DNA from: Cellulosimicrobium funkei
Lineage (GTDB): Bacteria; Actinomycetota; Actinomycetes; Actinomycetales; Cellulomonadaceae
Assembly (NCBI RefSeq): GCF_004519295.1
Contig: NZ_SOZH01000007.1
Coordinates: forward strand, 1-64,000
Length of the DNA: 64,000 bases
Direction of reading: 5' to 3'
Position 1 is the stretch's first letter; every line of letters begins with the position of its first letter. The position numbers and the translations under genes are program-made. The notes under the pieces were generated by a model that was not told where the DNA came from, made no database searches, and worked only from the letters and a program-made list of their open reading frames with translations. Below, in pieces: positions 1-7,700 of the stretch.

Positions 1-40
1 AGCCATGCCACAGGGACAAAAAATTTGGCATTGACTAACA

Positions 41-67
41 AGCACACTGTTGAGTTCTCAAACAACC
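41..67 (-). promoter_or_regulatory. boxA antitermination element of the rRNA leader
   Basis: The minus strand reads TTTGAGAACTCAACAGTGTG, nearly identical to the NusB/NusE-binding boxA of mycobacterial 16S leaders (TTTGAGAACTCAATAGTGTG, known from the family). The CTCAACAGTGTG form is the one found before 16S rather than the one before 23S, which supports a 16S leader and not an internal spacer. Confidence 0.75.
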
Positions 68-212
68 GACACACACCAACTCAGCACCACCCGACCGGGC
101 AGAACCTCGCTTGGGGCAACCCTTCAACCTTACCAGGTCTTCCCCGGCTTCTCAACCCCAGCTGTTCGCCGTGATCCAGTCACCGTGGTCTTCCTCGTCG
201 CGGGCAGAGAAC

Positions 213-242
213 ACTCTACGCCATGCGGTGGAAGGGTTTCGA
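213..242 (-). promoter_or_regulatory. downstream rRNA promoter candidate
   Basis: On the minus strand TCGAAA (237-242) and TAGAGT (213-218) are separated by 18 bp. Each hexamer matches the sigma-70 consensus at four of six positions. It lies downstream of the stronger promoter at 311-340, as expected for tandem rrn promoters. Confidence 0.4.
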
Positions 243-310
243 CCCCGGGACCAGCCACCCTCGATCGTTCGAGGCGGTGTCTGTTCCTCCCTGTCGGGCC
301 GACATCCAGA

Positions 311-340
311 ACATTACGCGGCCTCGCGCGGCATGGTCAA
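311..340 (-). promoter_or_regulatory. upstream rRNA promoter candidate
   Basis: On the minus strand TTGACC (335-340) and TAATGT (311-316) are separated by 18 bp, a close match to the housekeeping consensus and the best promoter in the window. It points toward the boxA-containing leader. Transcription would start near position 304. Confidence 0.7.
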
Positions 341-441
341 GCCGCTCCCCGGTGACCCGGCCCACAGGGACGTCGCGGCTCGCCGGACGGCACGACGTGC
401 GGCCGTCCGCCCCGCTCTTCCGCGCTCCCCCGGCGCCGCGC

Positions 442-2133
442 TCAGACCGTCGTCGCGAGCCGCAGGATCGCGCGGTCCCCCGGTCGGAGCTGGGCCGCGC
501 GGTCGATGTCCCGCTCGCGGAGCACCCCGATGACGGGGTATCCCCCGGTGACCGGGCGGTCCGCCAGGAAGACGACGGGACGCCCGTCGGGCGGGACCTG
601 GACCGCGCCGCGGACGAGCCCCTCGGACGCCAGCTCCCCCGGCCTGCGGGGCACCGCCTGGCCGTCGAGCCGCAGCGCGACGCGGTCGCTGTCGGGCGTC
701 ACGGTCCGCAGCGCGCGCAGCGCGTGCGCCGCACCGGGGAGGAACCAGTCGGAGCGCGGCCCGGGCAGCACCTCGAGCACCGCGCCCGCCCGCTCGCCAG
801 GACGCGGCTCGCCGGGCGGGAACTGCACGGGGACGACGTCGGGCCACGGCCGCGTGCCCGACGGCGCGGCCCCCACCGCGACGACGTCGCCCGGCTGCAG
901 CGGTTCGGGGCCGAGCCGGGCCAGCACGTCCCGCGCGCGCGACCCGAGGACCGCGGGTGGTCGGAGCCCGCCACGCACCGCGACGTAGGTCCGCAGACCG
1001 CGCGCCGCCAGCCCGAGGCGGAGGGTCCCGCCGTCGGGCACCCGGACGGCCGCGTGCATGCCGACCGGGCTCCCGTCCACGCTGGCAGGGACCGCTGCCC
1101 CGGCCAGCGCGACGACCGCACCGCCGGCGAACCGCACGGCGAGACCGCCGAGGGTGACCTCGATCGCCGCCGCACCGTCCGGGTTGCCCACGAGCCGGTT
1201 CGCGAGCGCGTACGACGCGCGGTCGGCCGCTCCCGACGGCCCGACCCCGACGGCGGCGAGCCCCGGGCGCCCCGCGTCCTCGACGAGCGCGAGGGGACCC
1301 GTCGCGAGCACCTCCAGGGCGCGCGCGGCCCGCGGCGAAGGGCTGGTGGTCCGGTCCTGGACGGCCTGGACGCGCGCGGCCCCCGCACTCCCGTGCTGCG
1401 GCTCCCTCCCCGGCGGCACGAGCGGGCCGCCGCCCGCGGCCACGGCCGCGCGGACCGGCACGAACCGCACGCGCGCGCCGGGCGCGACGAGCGCGGGCGG
1501 GTCGCGGTCGACGTCGAACATCTGCACGTCCGTGCTGCCGAGGAGGCGCCACCCGCCCGGGGACTCCCCCGGGTAGACGGCGGTGAGCCCGCCCGCGAGC
1601 GCCACCGAGCCGGCGGGGACGCGGGTGCGCGGGGTGGCCAGGCGCGGGGCGGCGATCGCGGGATCGACCCCGGAGAGGTACGTGAAGCCCGGCGCGAACC
1701 CGCCGAACGCGGCGTCGTACTCGCGGCCGTGGTGCCGCGCGACGACCTCCTCGACGCTCACGCCCGCCCAGCGGGCGACGTCGTCCAGGTCGGGGCCGTC
1801 GTAGCGCACGGGGATCTCGACGAGCTCCCCGACGTGGGTGGTGGGGCCGGTCGTCGACGCGCGCCGCACCGCCGCGCGCAGCCACGCCCGGGCGGCGGGG
1901 ACGTCCGCGGGCGTCGCGCAGCGCACGAGCACCGTGCGGGCGGCCGGGACGACGTCGACCACGCCGGGCGGCGCGTCGCCCAGGGCCCGGTGCAGCGCGC
2001 GCACGGCGGCGAGGTCCGGCAGGTCGACGAGCAGCGCGGCCTCGCCGAACGCGTGCACCGTCACCTCGCCGTCGGGGCCGTCGGCCACGTCGCGGACCGG
2101 CGACCCGGGAACGGGCGAACCTCCGGCCGTCAC
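442..2133 (-). CDS. pxpBC: 5-oxoprolinase subunits PxpB-PxpC fusion (KipI-KipA type)
   Basis: With PxpA this protein should form the ATP-dependent 5-oxoprolinase that opens the pyroglutamate ring to give glutamate. The 563-residue product carries a KipI/PxpB half (about residues 10-225, with [12 protein letters not shown] near the middle) joined to a KipA/PxpC carboxyltransferase-like half (about 255-563, starting at [19 protein letters not shown]). In E. coli the two are separate genes; the fused form is common in actinobacteria. The GTG start at 2133 overlaps the pxpA stop (GTGA), so the two are translationally coupled; the next candidate start, before [10 protein letters not shown], is about 27 codons in. 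Older names call this family biotin-dependent carboxyltransferase or allophanate hydrolase-like. Confidence 0.88.
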   Translation of the reverse strand: MTAGGSPVPGSPVRDVADGPDGEVTVHAFGEAALLVDLPDLAAVRALHRALGDAPPGVVDVVPAARTVLVRCATPADVPAARAWLRAAVRRASTTGPTTHVGELVEIPVRYDGPDLDDVARWAGVSVEEVVARHHGREYDAAFGGFAPGFTYLSGVDPAIAAPRLATPRTRVPAGSVALAGGLTAVYPGESPGGWRLLGSTDVQMFDVDRDPPALVAPGARVRFVPVRAAVAAGGGPLVPPGREPQHGSAGAARVQAVQDRTTSPSPRAARALEVLATGPLALVEDAGRPGLAAVGVGPSGAADRASYALANRLVGNPDGAAAIEVTLGGLAVRFAGGAVVALAGAAVPASVDGSPVGMHAAVRVPDGGTLRLGLAARGLRTYVAVRGGLRPPAVLGSRARDVLARLGPEPLQPGDVVAVGAAPSGTRPWPDVVPVQFPPGEPRPGERAGAVLEVLPGPRSDWFLPGAAHALRALRTVTPDSDRVALRLDGQAVPRRPGELASEGLVRGAVQVPPDGRPVVFLADRPVTGGYPVIGVLRERDIDRAAQLRPGDRAILRLATTV

Positions 2134-2927
2134 GGCACGGCGTCCGCGCCCGACCCGCCGTGCGGGGCGTCGACGAAGGGCCGCACGACGACCCCGGCCT
2201 CCTGGAGCGCGGTCCGCAGCGCCCCGAGCAGCCCGACCGCCCCGGGGGTGTCCGAGTGGACGCACACCGAGTCCGCCTCGACGCGCAGCGACGTGCCGTC
2301 CGCAGCCTCGACCGTGCCGGTCGTCACGAGCCGGACGACGCGCCGGGCGACCTCGTCGCCGTCGTGCACGACGGCGCCCGGCCGCCCGCGCGGGACCAGC
2401 TCGCCCGACGGCAGGTAGCCGCGGTCGGCGAAGGCCTCGCGGACGGTGGGCTGGCCCGCCGCGTCCGCGAGCCGCAGCACGGCCGAGCCGGGCAGCCCGA
2501 CGACGGGCAGCGTGGGGTCGTAGGCGCGCACCGCGTCGACGACGGCCCGGGCCTGCGCCTCGTGGTGGACGATCGCGTTGTAGAGCGCGCCGTGCGGCTT
2601 GACGTACCGCACGCGGTCCCCGGCGAGCCGGGCGAACCCGTCGAGGGCGGCGAGCTGGTAGAGCACCTCGTCGGCGAGCTCGCCGGGGTCCACGTCCATG
2701 AACCGCCGTCCGAAGCCCGCCCGGTCCCGGTAGCTCACGTGCGCGCCCACCCGCACCCCGCGCGCGGCGGCGTCCCGCGTCACGGTCCGCATGGTCGTCG
2801 CGTCGCCCGCGTGGAACCCGCACGCGACGTTCGCGCTGGTCACGAGGCCGAGCAGGGCCTGGTCGTCGCCGAGGGTCCAGCGGCCGAAGCCCTCGCCGAG
2901 GTCGGCGTTGAGGTCGATACGCGTCAC
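2130..2927 (-). CDS. pxpA: 5-oxoprolinase subunit PxpA (LamB/YcsF family)
   Basis: This is the LamB/YcsF family subunit of 5-oxoprolinase, 265 residues, the usual length. The N-terminus [12 protein letters not shown] and the [11 protein letters not shown] block are family signatures; a VKPHGALYN block follows near the middle. The GTG at 2927 is chosen because the family signature starts two residues later. It sits six bases after a CATGAT hexamer, so the message may be leaderless, although a weak ATGGA purine run also lies just upstream. The stop overlaps the start of pxpBC. Cytoplasmic. Confidence 0.9.
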   Translation of the reverse strand: MTRIDLNADLGEGFGRWTLGDDQALLGLVTSANVACGFHAGDATTMRTVTRDAAARGVRVGAHVSYRDRAGFGRRFMDVDPGELADEVLYQLAALDGFARLAGDRVRYVKPHGALYNAIVHHEAQARAVVDAVRAYDPTLPVVGLPGSAVLRLADAAGQPTVREAFADRGYLPSGELVPRGRPGAVVHDGDEVARRVVRLVTTGTVEAADGTSLRVEADSVCVHSDTPGAVGLLGALRTALQEAGVVVRPFVDAPHGGSGADAVP

Positions 2928-2975
2928 GCGTCCATCATGCCCGGGACGCGCGCTCGGCGGGCTCCGCCGCGGACC

Positions 2976-2997
2976 CCACCGGTGCGCCACCGGTGCG
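2976..2997. repeat. 11-bp direct repeat between divergent genes
   Basis: CCACCGGTGCG occurs twice back to back (2976-2986 and 2987-2997), followed by a partial third copy CCACCG. It lies in the 125-bp gap between pxpA and the acetyltransferase gene. Each unit contains the small palindrome CACCGGTG, so a regulator site is possible but unproven. Confidence 0.4.
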
Positions 2998-3052
2998 CCA
3001 CCGCGGTGCCCACCGTGCCGTGGGCGGAGACCGCGGGCGTAGATTTCCTGGC

Positions 3053-3691
3053 ATGCCGGACGACACCCCCACCGCCACGACGGCCGTGCGCCGCGCGACG
3101 ACCGCCGACGCCGCCGCGCTCGCGGACCTGGCCGCGCTCACGTTCCCGCTCGCGTGCCCGCCCGGCACGTCGCCCGACGCGATCGCCGAGCACGTCGCGA
3201 CGCAGCTCTCGCCCGACCGGTTCCGCGCGTGGGCCGCGAGCGCCGCGCACGCGCTGCTGCTCGTCGAGACGGCCGCGTCGTCGCCCGGGACCTCGACCGG
3301 CATCTCGACCGCCACGGCGGTCACTGCGAGCGACGCCGGGTCGCCCGAGGCCGCGAGCGGCCCCCTCGGGTACGCGCTGCTGGCACGAGGCGTCCCCGAC
3401 GACCCGGACGTGGCGGCCGCCGTCGGGCCGGGCGAGGCGGTGGAGCTGTCGAAGATCTACGTGCACCCCGCCGCGCAGGGCACCGGCGTCGCGAGCGTGC
3501 TCATGACCGCGACGACGGGGGCCGCGGCGCTGCTCGGGCCCGGGCTCCCCCTCTGGCTCGGCACGAACGGGCACAACGCGCGCGCCCAGGCCTTCTACCG
3601 CAAGCACGGGTTCGCCGTGGTCGGGGGCCGGACGTACGTCGTCGGCGGGGAGACCCATGCGGACGTCGTCATGGCCCTGCCCCGCCGCTGA
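3053..3691 (+). CDS. GNAT family N-acetyltransferase
   Basis: A 212-residue GCN5-related acetyltransferase using acetyl-CoA; the acceptor is unknown. The acetyl-CoA-binding motif is visible as [15 protein letters not shown], followed by the C-terminal [10 protein letters not shown]-like block (here [17 protein letters not shown]) that is standard in this family. An inserted Ser/Thr/Ala-rich stretch lies at about residues 75-100. The ATG at 3053 is preceded by TAGATT (3040-3045) with a 7-base gap, which suggests a leaderless transcript. It is divergent from pxpA and ends at a strong shared terminator. Confidence 0.85.
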   Translation: MPDDTPTATTAVRRATTADAAALADLAALTFPLACPPGTSPDAIAEHVATQLSPDRFRAWAASAAHALLLVETAASSPGTSTGISTATAVTASDAGSPEAASGPLGYALLARGVPDDPDVAAAVGPGEAVELSKIYVHPAAQGTGVASVLMTATTGAAALLGPGLPLWLGTNGHNARAQAFYRKHGFAVVGGRTYVVGGETHADVVMALPRR

Positions 3692-3702
3692 CGGACGGGA
3701 GT

Positions 3703-3747
3703 TCCCGGTCGGGCTCGGCCTGCACCCCGGAGGGCGCCCGACCGGGA
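3703..3747. terminator. bidirectional hairpin terminator
   Basis: A perfect 12-bp stem (TCCCGGTCGGGC, 3703-3714, against 3736-3747) with a 21-base loop lies between the converging ends of the acetyltransferase gene and the membrane-anchored gene at 3804. There is no T-run, as is usual for GC-rich actinobacteria. Confidence 0.65.
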
Positions 3748-3803
3748 GGTCGGTGGGCGGCCCGTGCGGGCCGCGGTCGTCCGATGGACGGTGGTCGGTC
3801 GGC

Positions 3804-4688
3804 TCAATGGTCGTGCGCGTCCTCGCCGTCGGCGCCCTCGTGGCCGCCCTCATCACCGCCCGTGTGGCCGAGGCCGAGGCCCCCGTCGAGCGAGTCGTCG
3901 GGGTGGACGGGCAGGAAGACGTGGACGTGGCCCTGGCCGCCGGCCGTCGAGCGCAGGTCGAGCTGGACGGCGGCGAGACCCCACGTCTCGACGGCGCGCG
4001 TGCGCAGGTCGCCCGCGAGGGCGTACAGGTCCGGGGCCGCGGCGGGGTCGGCGCTCGCGGCGAGCCCGACGGCGTCGAGCGCGTCCCCGACGAGCTCGAG
4101 CGACGTGAGCATCCCGTTGCGGACGATGTTGTGCTCGGAGGAGCCGCTCGCGAGCGCCTCGGTCTCGGCGACGAGGCCGTCGACGGTCGCGTGCCACGCC
4201 GCGACGTCCGCCGGGTCCGCCGGGACGGCGCTCGACCCGTCGACGGGGAGCACCGCGTGGAGGCCGTGCAGGACGGGGACGAGCTCGGTCTGGAGATACC
4301 GGGCGTGGTCGATCGACGCGACCAGGTTCTCGGCGTCGCGCTCCTGCTCGGCCGCCTCGAGCTCCGCGACGCGCGCCGGGTCGACGGCGAAGCCGCCGTC
4401 GTCAGCGGCCGCGCCGCCGCGCGTGAGCCCCACGACGGCCGCGACGGCGACCGCCACGAGCGCGAGCGCGCCGACGACGAGCAGGACGCGGCGCCACGGG
4501 TCGAGGCCCACGAACCACCGGCGCGCGCGGACGCGCACCGGTGGCCGGGGTTCGGGGCGGCCGGCACCGCCCCGGTCGGCAGGACGGGAGCGTGCGGGCG
4601 TCGTCGGGCCGCCGGTGCGGCCGGTGCCCTTCCGGGCTCCTCCCGCCGGGGTCCGGGTCGTCGTCCGTGCCGAGGTGCGCTGTGCCAC
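3804..4688 (-). CDS. membrane-anchored protein of unknown function
   Basis: I do not recognise a family. The 294-residue product has a basic, Thr/Pro/Arg-rich N-terminal region (about 1-55), one transmembrane helix (about 65-90, VLLVVGALALVAVAVAAVVG) and an outer region of about 200 residues that looks helical (LEAAEQERDAENLVASIDHARYLQTEL region). The C-terminus is rich in His, Gly and Asp, which could bind metal. The GTG at 4688 is chosen because AGGAG sits six bases upstream; a longer frame would start inside the terminator of the preceding gene. It lies downstream of the large ThuA fusion but beyond its terminator, so it is probably transcribed separately. Confidence 0.65.
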   Translation of the reverse strand: MAQRTSARTTTRTPAGGARKGTGRTGGPTTPARSRPADRGGAGRPEPRPPVRVRARRWFVGLDPWRRVLLVVGALALVAVAVAAVVGLTRGGAAADDGGFAVDPARVAELEAAEQERDAENLVASIDHARYLQTELVPVLHGLHAVLPVDGSSAVPADPADVAAWHATVDGLVAETEALASGSSEHNIVRNGMLTSLELVGDALDAVGLAASADPAAAPDLYALAGDLRTRAVETWGLAAVQLDLRSTAGGQGHVHVFLPVHPDDSLDGGLGLGHTGGDEGGHEGADGEDAHDH

Positions 4689-4759
4689 CTGTCGCTCCTG
4701 TCCTGTGGTCGTCCCGCCGGGTCCGCCGGCCCGGCCCGTGGGCCGGGCCGGCGAGGCGG

Positions 4760-4790
4760 CCGGTGACGGGGGCGGGTCTCCCGTCACCGG
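4760..4790 (-). terminator. hairpin terminator after the first ThuA fusion gene
   Basis: A perfect 11-bp stem (CCGGTGACGGG, 4760-4770, with 4780-4790) and 9-base loop begin eight bases after the stop codon of the 1861-residue gene read leftward. It marks the end of locus 1. Confidence 0.7.
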
Positions 4791-4797
4791 CCCGCCG

Positions 4798-7700
4798 TCA
4801 GCCGCAGCTCACGGCGTCGTACGGCACCTCGATCTCGGTCGTGACGTCGCCGAGCGTCGCCGTGACCGTCGCCGTGCCCGCCTCGAACGCCGTCGCGCGC
4901 GACGCGAACGACTGGTAGGCGTTGGCACCCACCTCGACCGCGCCGAACTCCTTGGAGCCGAACGGCGTGGTGAGGGTGATCGCGACGGGCGCCTCGTCGG
5001 CGTTCGTCGCGCGCAGGGCGAGGTACGCCTTGCCCGCGAGGCAGCGGGCCGAGGCGGTGACCTCGACGTCGACCGTGGGCTCGGGCTCGGACTCCGTCGT
5101 GAGACGGAACCAGTCGAACGCCACCGTGACCGGCGTCTCCTGCTCCGGACCGATCGCCATGAGGCCGACCTTGGTCAGCGCGGCGTCGTTCGTGACCGGG
5201 TCGCCCAGCGGCGTCCAATTCACCCCGCCGTCGCTGACCCAGCCCTGGTACGTGCTGCCCACCTTCTCGAGCCGCAGGTACCAGTAGCCCGACTCGGTCG
5301 AGTCGGCGAGCTCGAGCTGGCGGTTGCCGCCGTTGCCGAACTGGCCGCCCTTCTCCGAGACGAGCTCGGCGCCGAGGTTCAGCGCCGCGCCCGGGGCGTT
5401 CTTCGCGAGCACGTCGGCCTTGACGTAGTTGTCGTCGTCGCCGTACGCGATGAGGCCCGCGAGCTGCCACCGGTGCACGAGCGGCGCCTTGAACCGCGTC
5501 TCGACGACCCAGTCGCCCTCCGGTGCCGTCTGGAGGACGAAGTTGCGCGGGTCGCCGTTGTTGACGGCGTTGATGTCGCCCGGCTGGGTCGTGATGCGCA
5601 GCTCGCCGTCGGCGACGGCGACCTTCGACCCGTCGTAGCGCACGATCGCGTCCCAGCGGCAGCCGTCGAGGGCGTCGCCCTCGAACTCGTCGCTCGGCTC
5701 GCGCTCGCCGTCGTCCGACCCGTCGCCCGTGACGCGCACGTGGTCGACCCTGGCGACCGAGTCGGGGGCCGCGGTGTCGCCGCCGGCCATCACGCCGAAC
5801 GTCGCGCCCGGCTTCACGGGCGCCGAGCCCGCGAGCGCCGTCCACGTCTGGCCGTCCGCCGAGTACGCGGCCGTGATGGCGGAGCCGTCCGAGACGAGGC
5901 GCAGGTGGATCGACGTCGGGAAGTCCCCCGCGACGTTCGTCTGGCCGTGCCACGTGCGGGCGCCGCCGGTCTCGGTCTGGAACTCGAGGAACCGGTTGCC
6001 GTTCTGGTTCTTCGTGAACGCGAGCTTCGTGTACTCGTCGTCGGTCACGTGGACCAGGAGTCCGGCGTGCTGCCAGTGCCGGGCGAGCGGGACGTCGAGC
6101 TTCGTCTCGAGCGTCCAGGCGCCGGCGGGTGCGGGCTGACCGAGGTAGCTGATCGGCCCGGTCTGCGCCTCGTTGATGTCGCCCTGCACGACCGGCAGGA
6201 CGGCGTGGCCGTCGGCGACGGTGATCGGCTTGCCGTCGGCCTGGCGGACGACCGTCCACCGCGGGTCGAGGGTGTCGCCGTCGAACTCGTCCGACGCCTG
6301 CGCGAGGCACTGCGGCGGGGTCTCCTCACCGGGTCCCCCGGTCTGCGGGTCGTCGTCGAACGCGAAGTCCTGGAACTCGACGGCGCTCGTGGCCGACGTG
6401 CTGTGCGCGGTGACGAAGAGCCCCACGTCCTGCACGGACGCCGCACCCGGGAGGGCCTGGGGCTCCCCGATCTGCGTGAAGTTCTCGCCGTCCTTGCTCC
6501 AGGAGGCCGTGTACAGGTCGCCGTCGCGCACGATCCGCACCCACGCGGGGTAGCTCGTCGAGCTCGCGGCGGACGACGTGACGAGCTGGCCGGCCGCGTT
6601 GCCGCGGAGCCACTCGAAGCCGCCGCTCGGGCGCATGCCCAGGGCGGCGTAGCCCGGCGAGCTCCCGACCTGCGTGACGTCGTTGCGGACGATGATCCCG
6701 GCCTTGGCAGACCCGTTCGAGTTGCCCTGGCTGTTGATCTTCACCGTCGCCGACCAGTTCTCGTCGGCGCCCTGCTCGCGGTAGATGGTCGAGTACTCGT
6801 CGGTGCCCTGCCACATGTTCGCGCCGCCCGACGTGATGAGGTACTTGCCCTCGGCGAGCTGCTCGAACGTCCCGTTCGCGTTGGTGAAGGTCTTCATGCC
6901 CCCGAAGAGGTCGCCGACCTGCGCCACGACGACGCGGGACCGCGTGTAGAGGCCCTTGTCGTTGGTCGCGACCGCGGTCAGCTCGTAGTTGTTGTCCGCG
7001 GTCACCTCCCACGTGGCCTCGTACGGCGCCTCGGTGTCGGTCCCGATCGACTCGCCGTCGACGAAGAACTCGACCTCGGTGACCGTGTTCTCCGTGTCGT
7101 CGGCCTCGGCCGTGACCGTGATCTCGCCCTGCTCCAGGCGCACGCCCGCCTCGGGCGCGGTGATGCGCACCTTCGGCCGCGTGGTGGCGGAGACGCCCTT
7201 GCCGTCGGCCTCGACGAAGTTGAGGCGACGCTCGCCCGCGCCGGGGAAGACGACGTAGAGCGTGAACGGCTCCCGGGGGTCGGTGACGTCCACGGTCACG
7301 TCGGTGAACGTGCCGAGACCAGTCTGCGGGATCTGGGCCGTGCCGAGGAGCTCGCCGTCCGCGGCGTCGCGCCGCAGCTCGATCGTGCCCTCGGCCGCCG
7401 CGGCGACGCGCAGCGTGAGCGCCTGCACGCCGTACAGGCTCACCGGGTCGTACGACGCCCAGGCCCCGTTCGACCCGGTGATGACCGAGCCGCCGCCCTC
7501 GACGTCCCGGCTCGGGATCGTCGTGGTGCCGTCGGAGTCGGCGTGGAACTCCGCCTCGCGCTTCTTCGGGAAGATGAGCGTGGTGTCCGAGCCGGTGAGG
7601 GCCGGGACGTCGTCCACGCCGCCGCGGTCGGTGTAGCGCGCGTCGATCACGTAGAAGACGTTCATGTCCTCGCCGTGGCCGCCGCCGAGGCTCGTCGCGA

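Larger units (their letters stand above)
1..304 (-). promoter_or_regulatory. rRNA operon leader (16S gene lies beyond the left edge)
   Basis: Read on the minus strand this stretch is the transcribed leader of an rRNA operon. It carries a boxA-type antitermination sequence and ends in AT-rich sequence typical of the region just before a 16S gene in actinobacteria. No 16S bases are visible, so the gene must start left of position 1. No protein is called here: small open frames on either strand have no family resemblance. The 341-441 stretch upstream of the promoters holds nothing I recognise. Confidence 0.75.

Noticed and set aside
4689-4787. Earlier start for the membrane-anchored protein
   Set aside because: The extension starts inside the terminator hairpin at 4760-4790, and a good ribosome-binding site precedes the later GTG at 4688.
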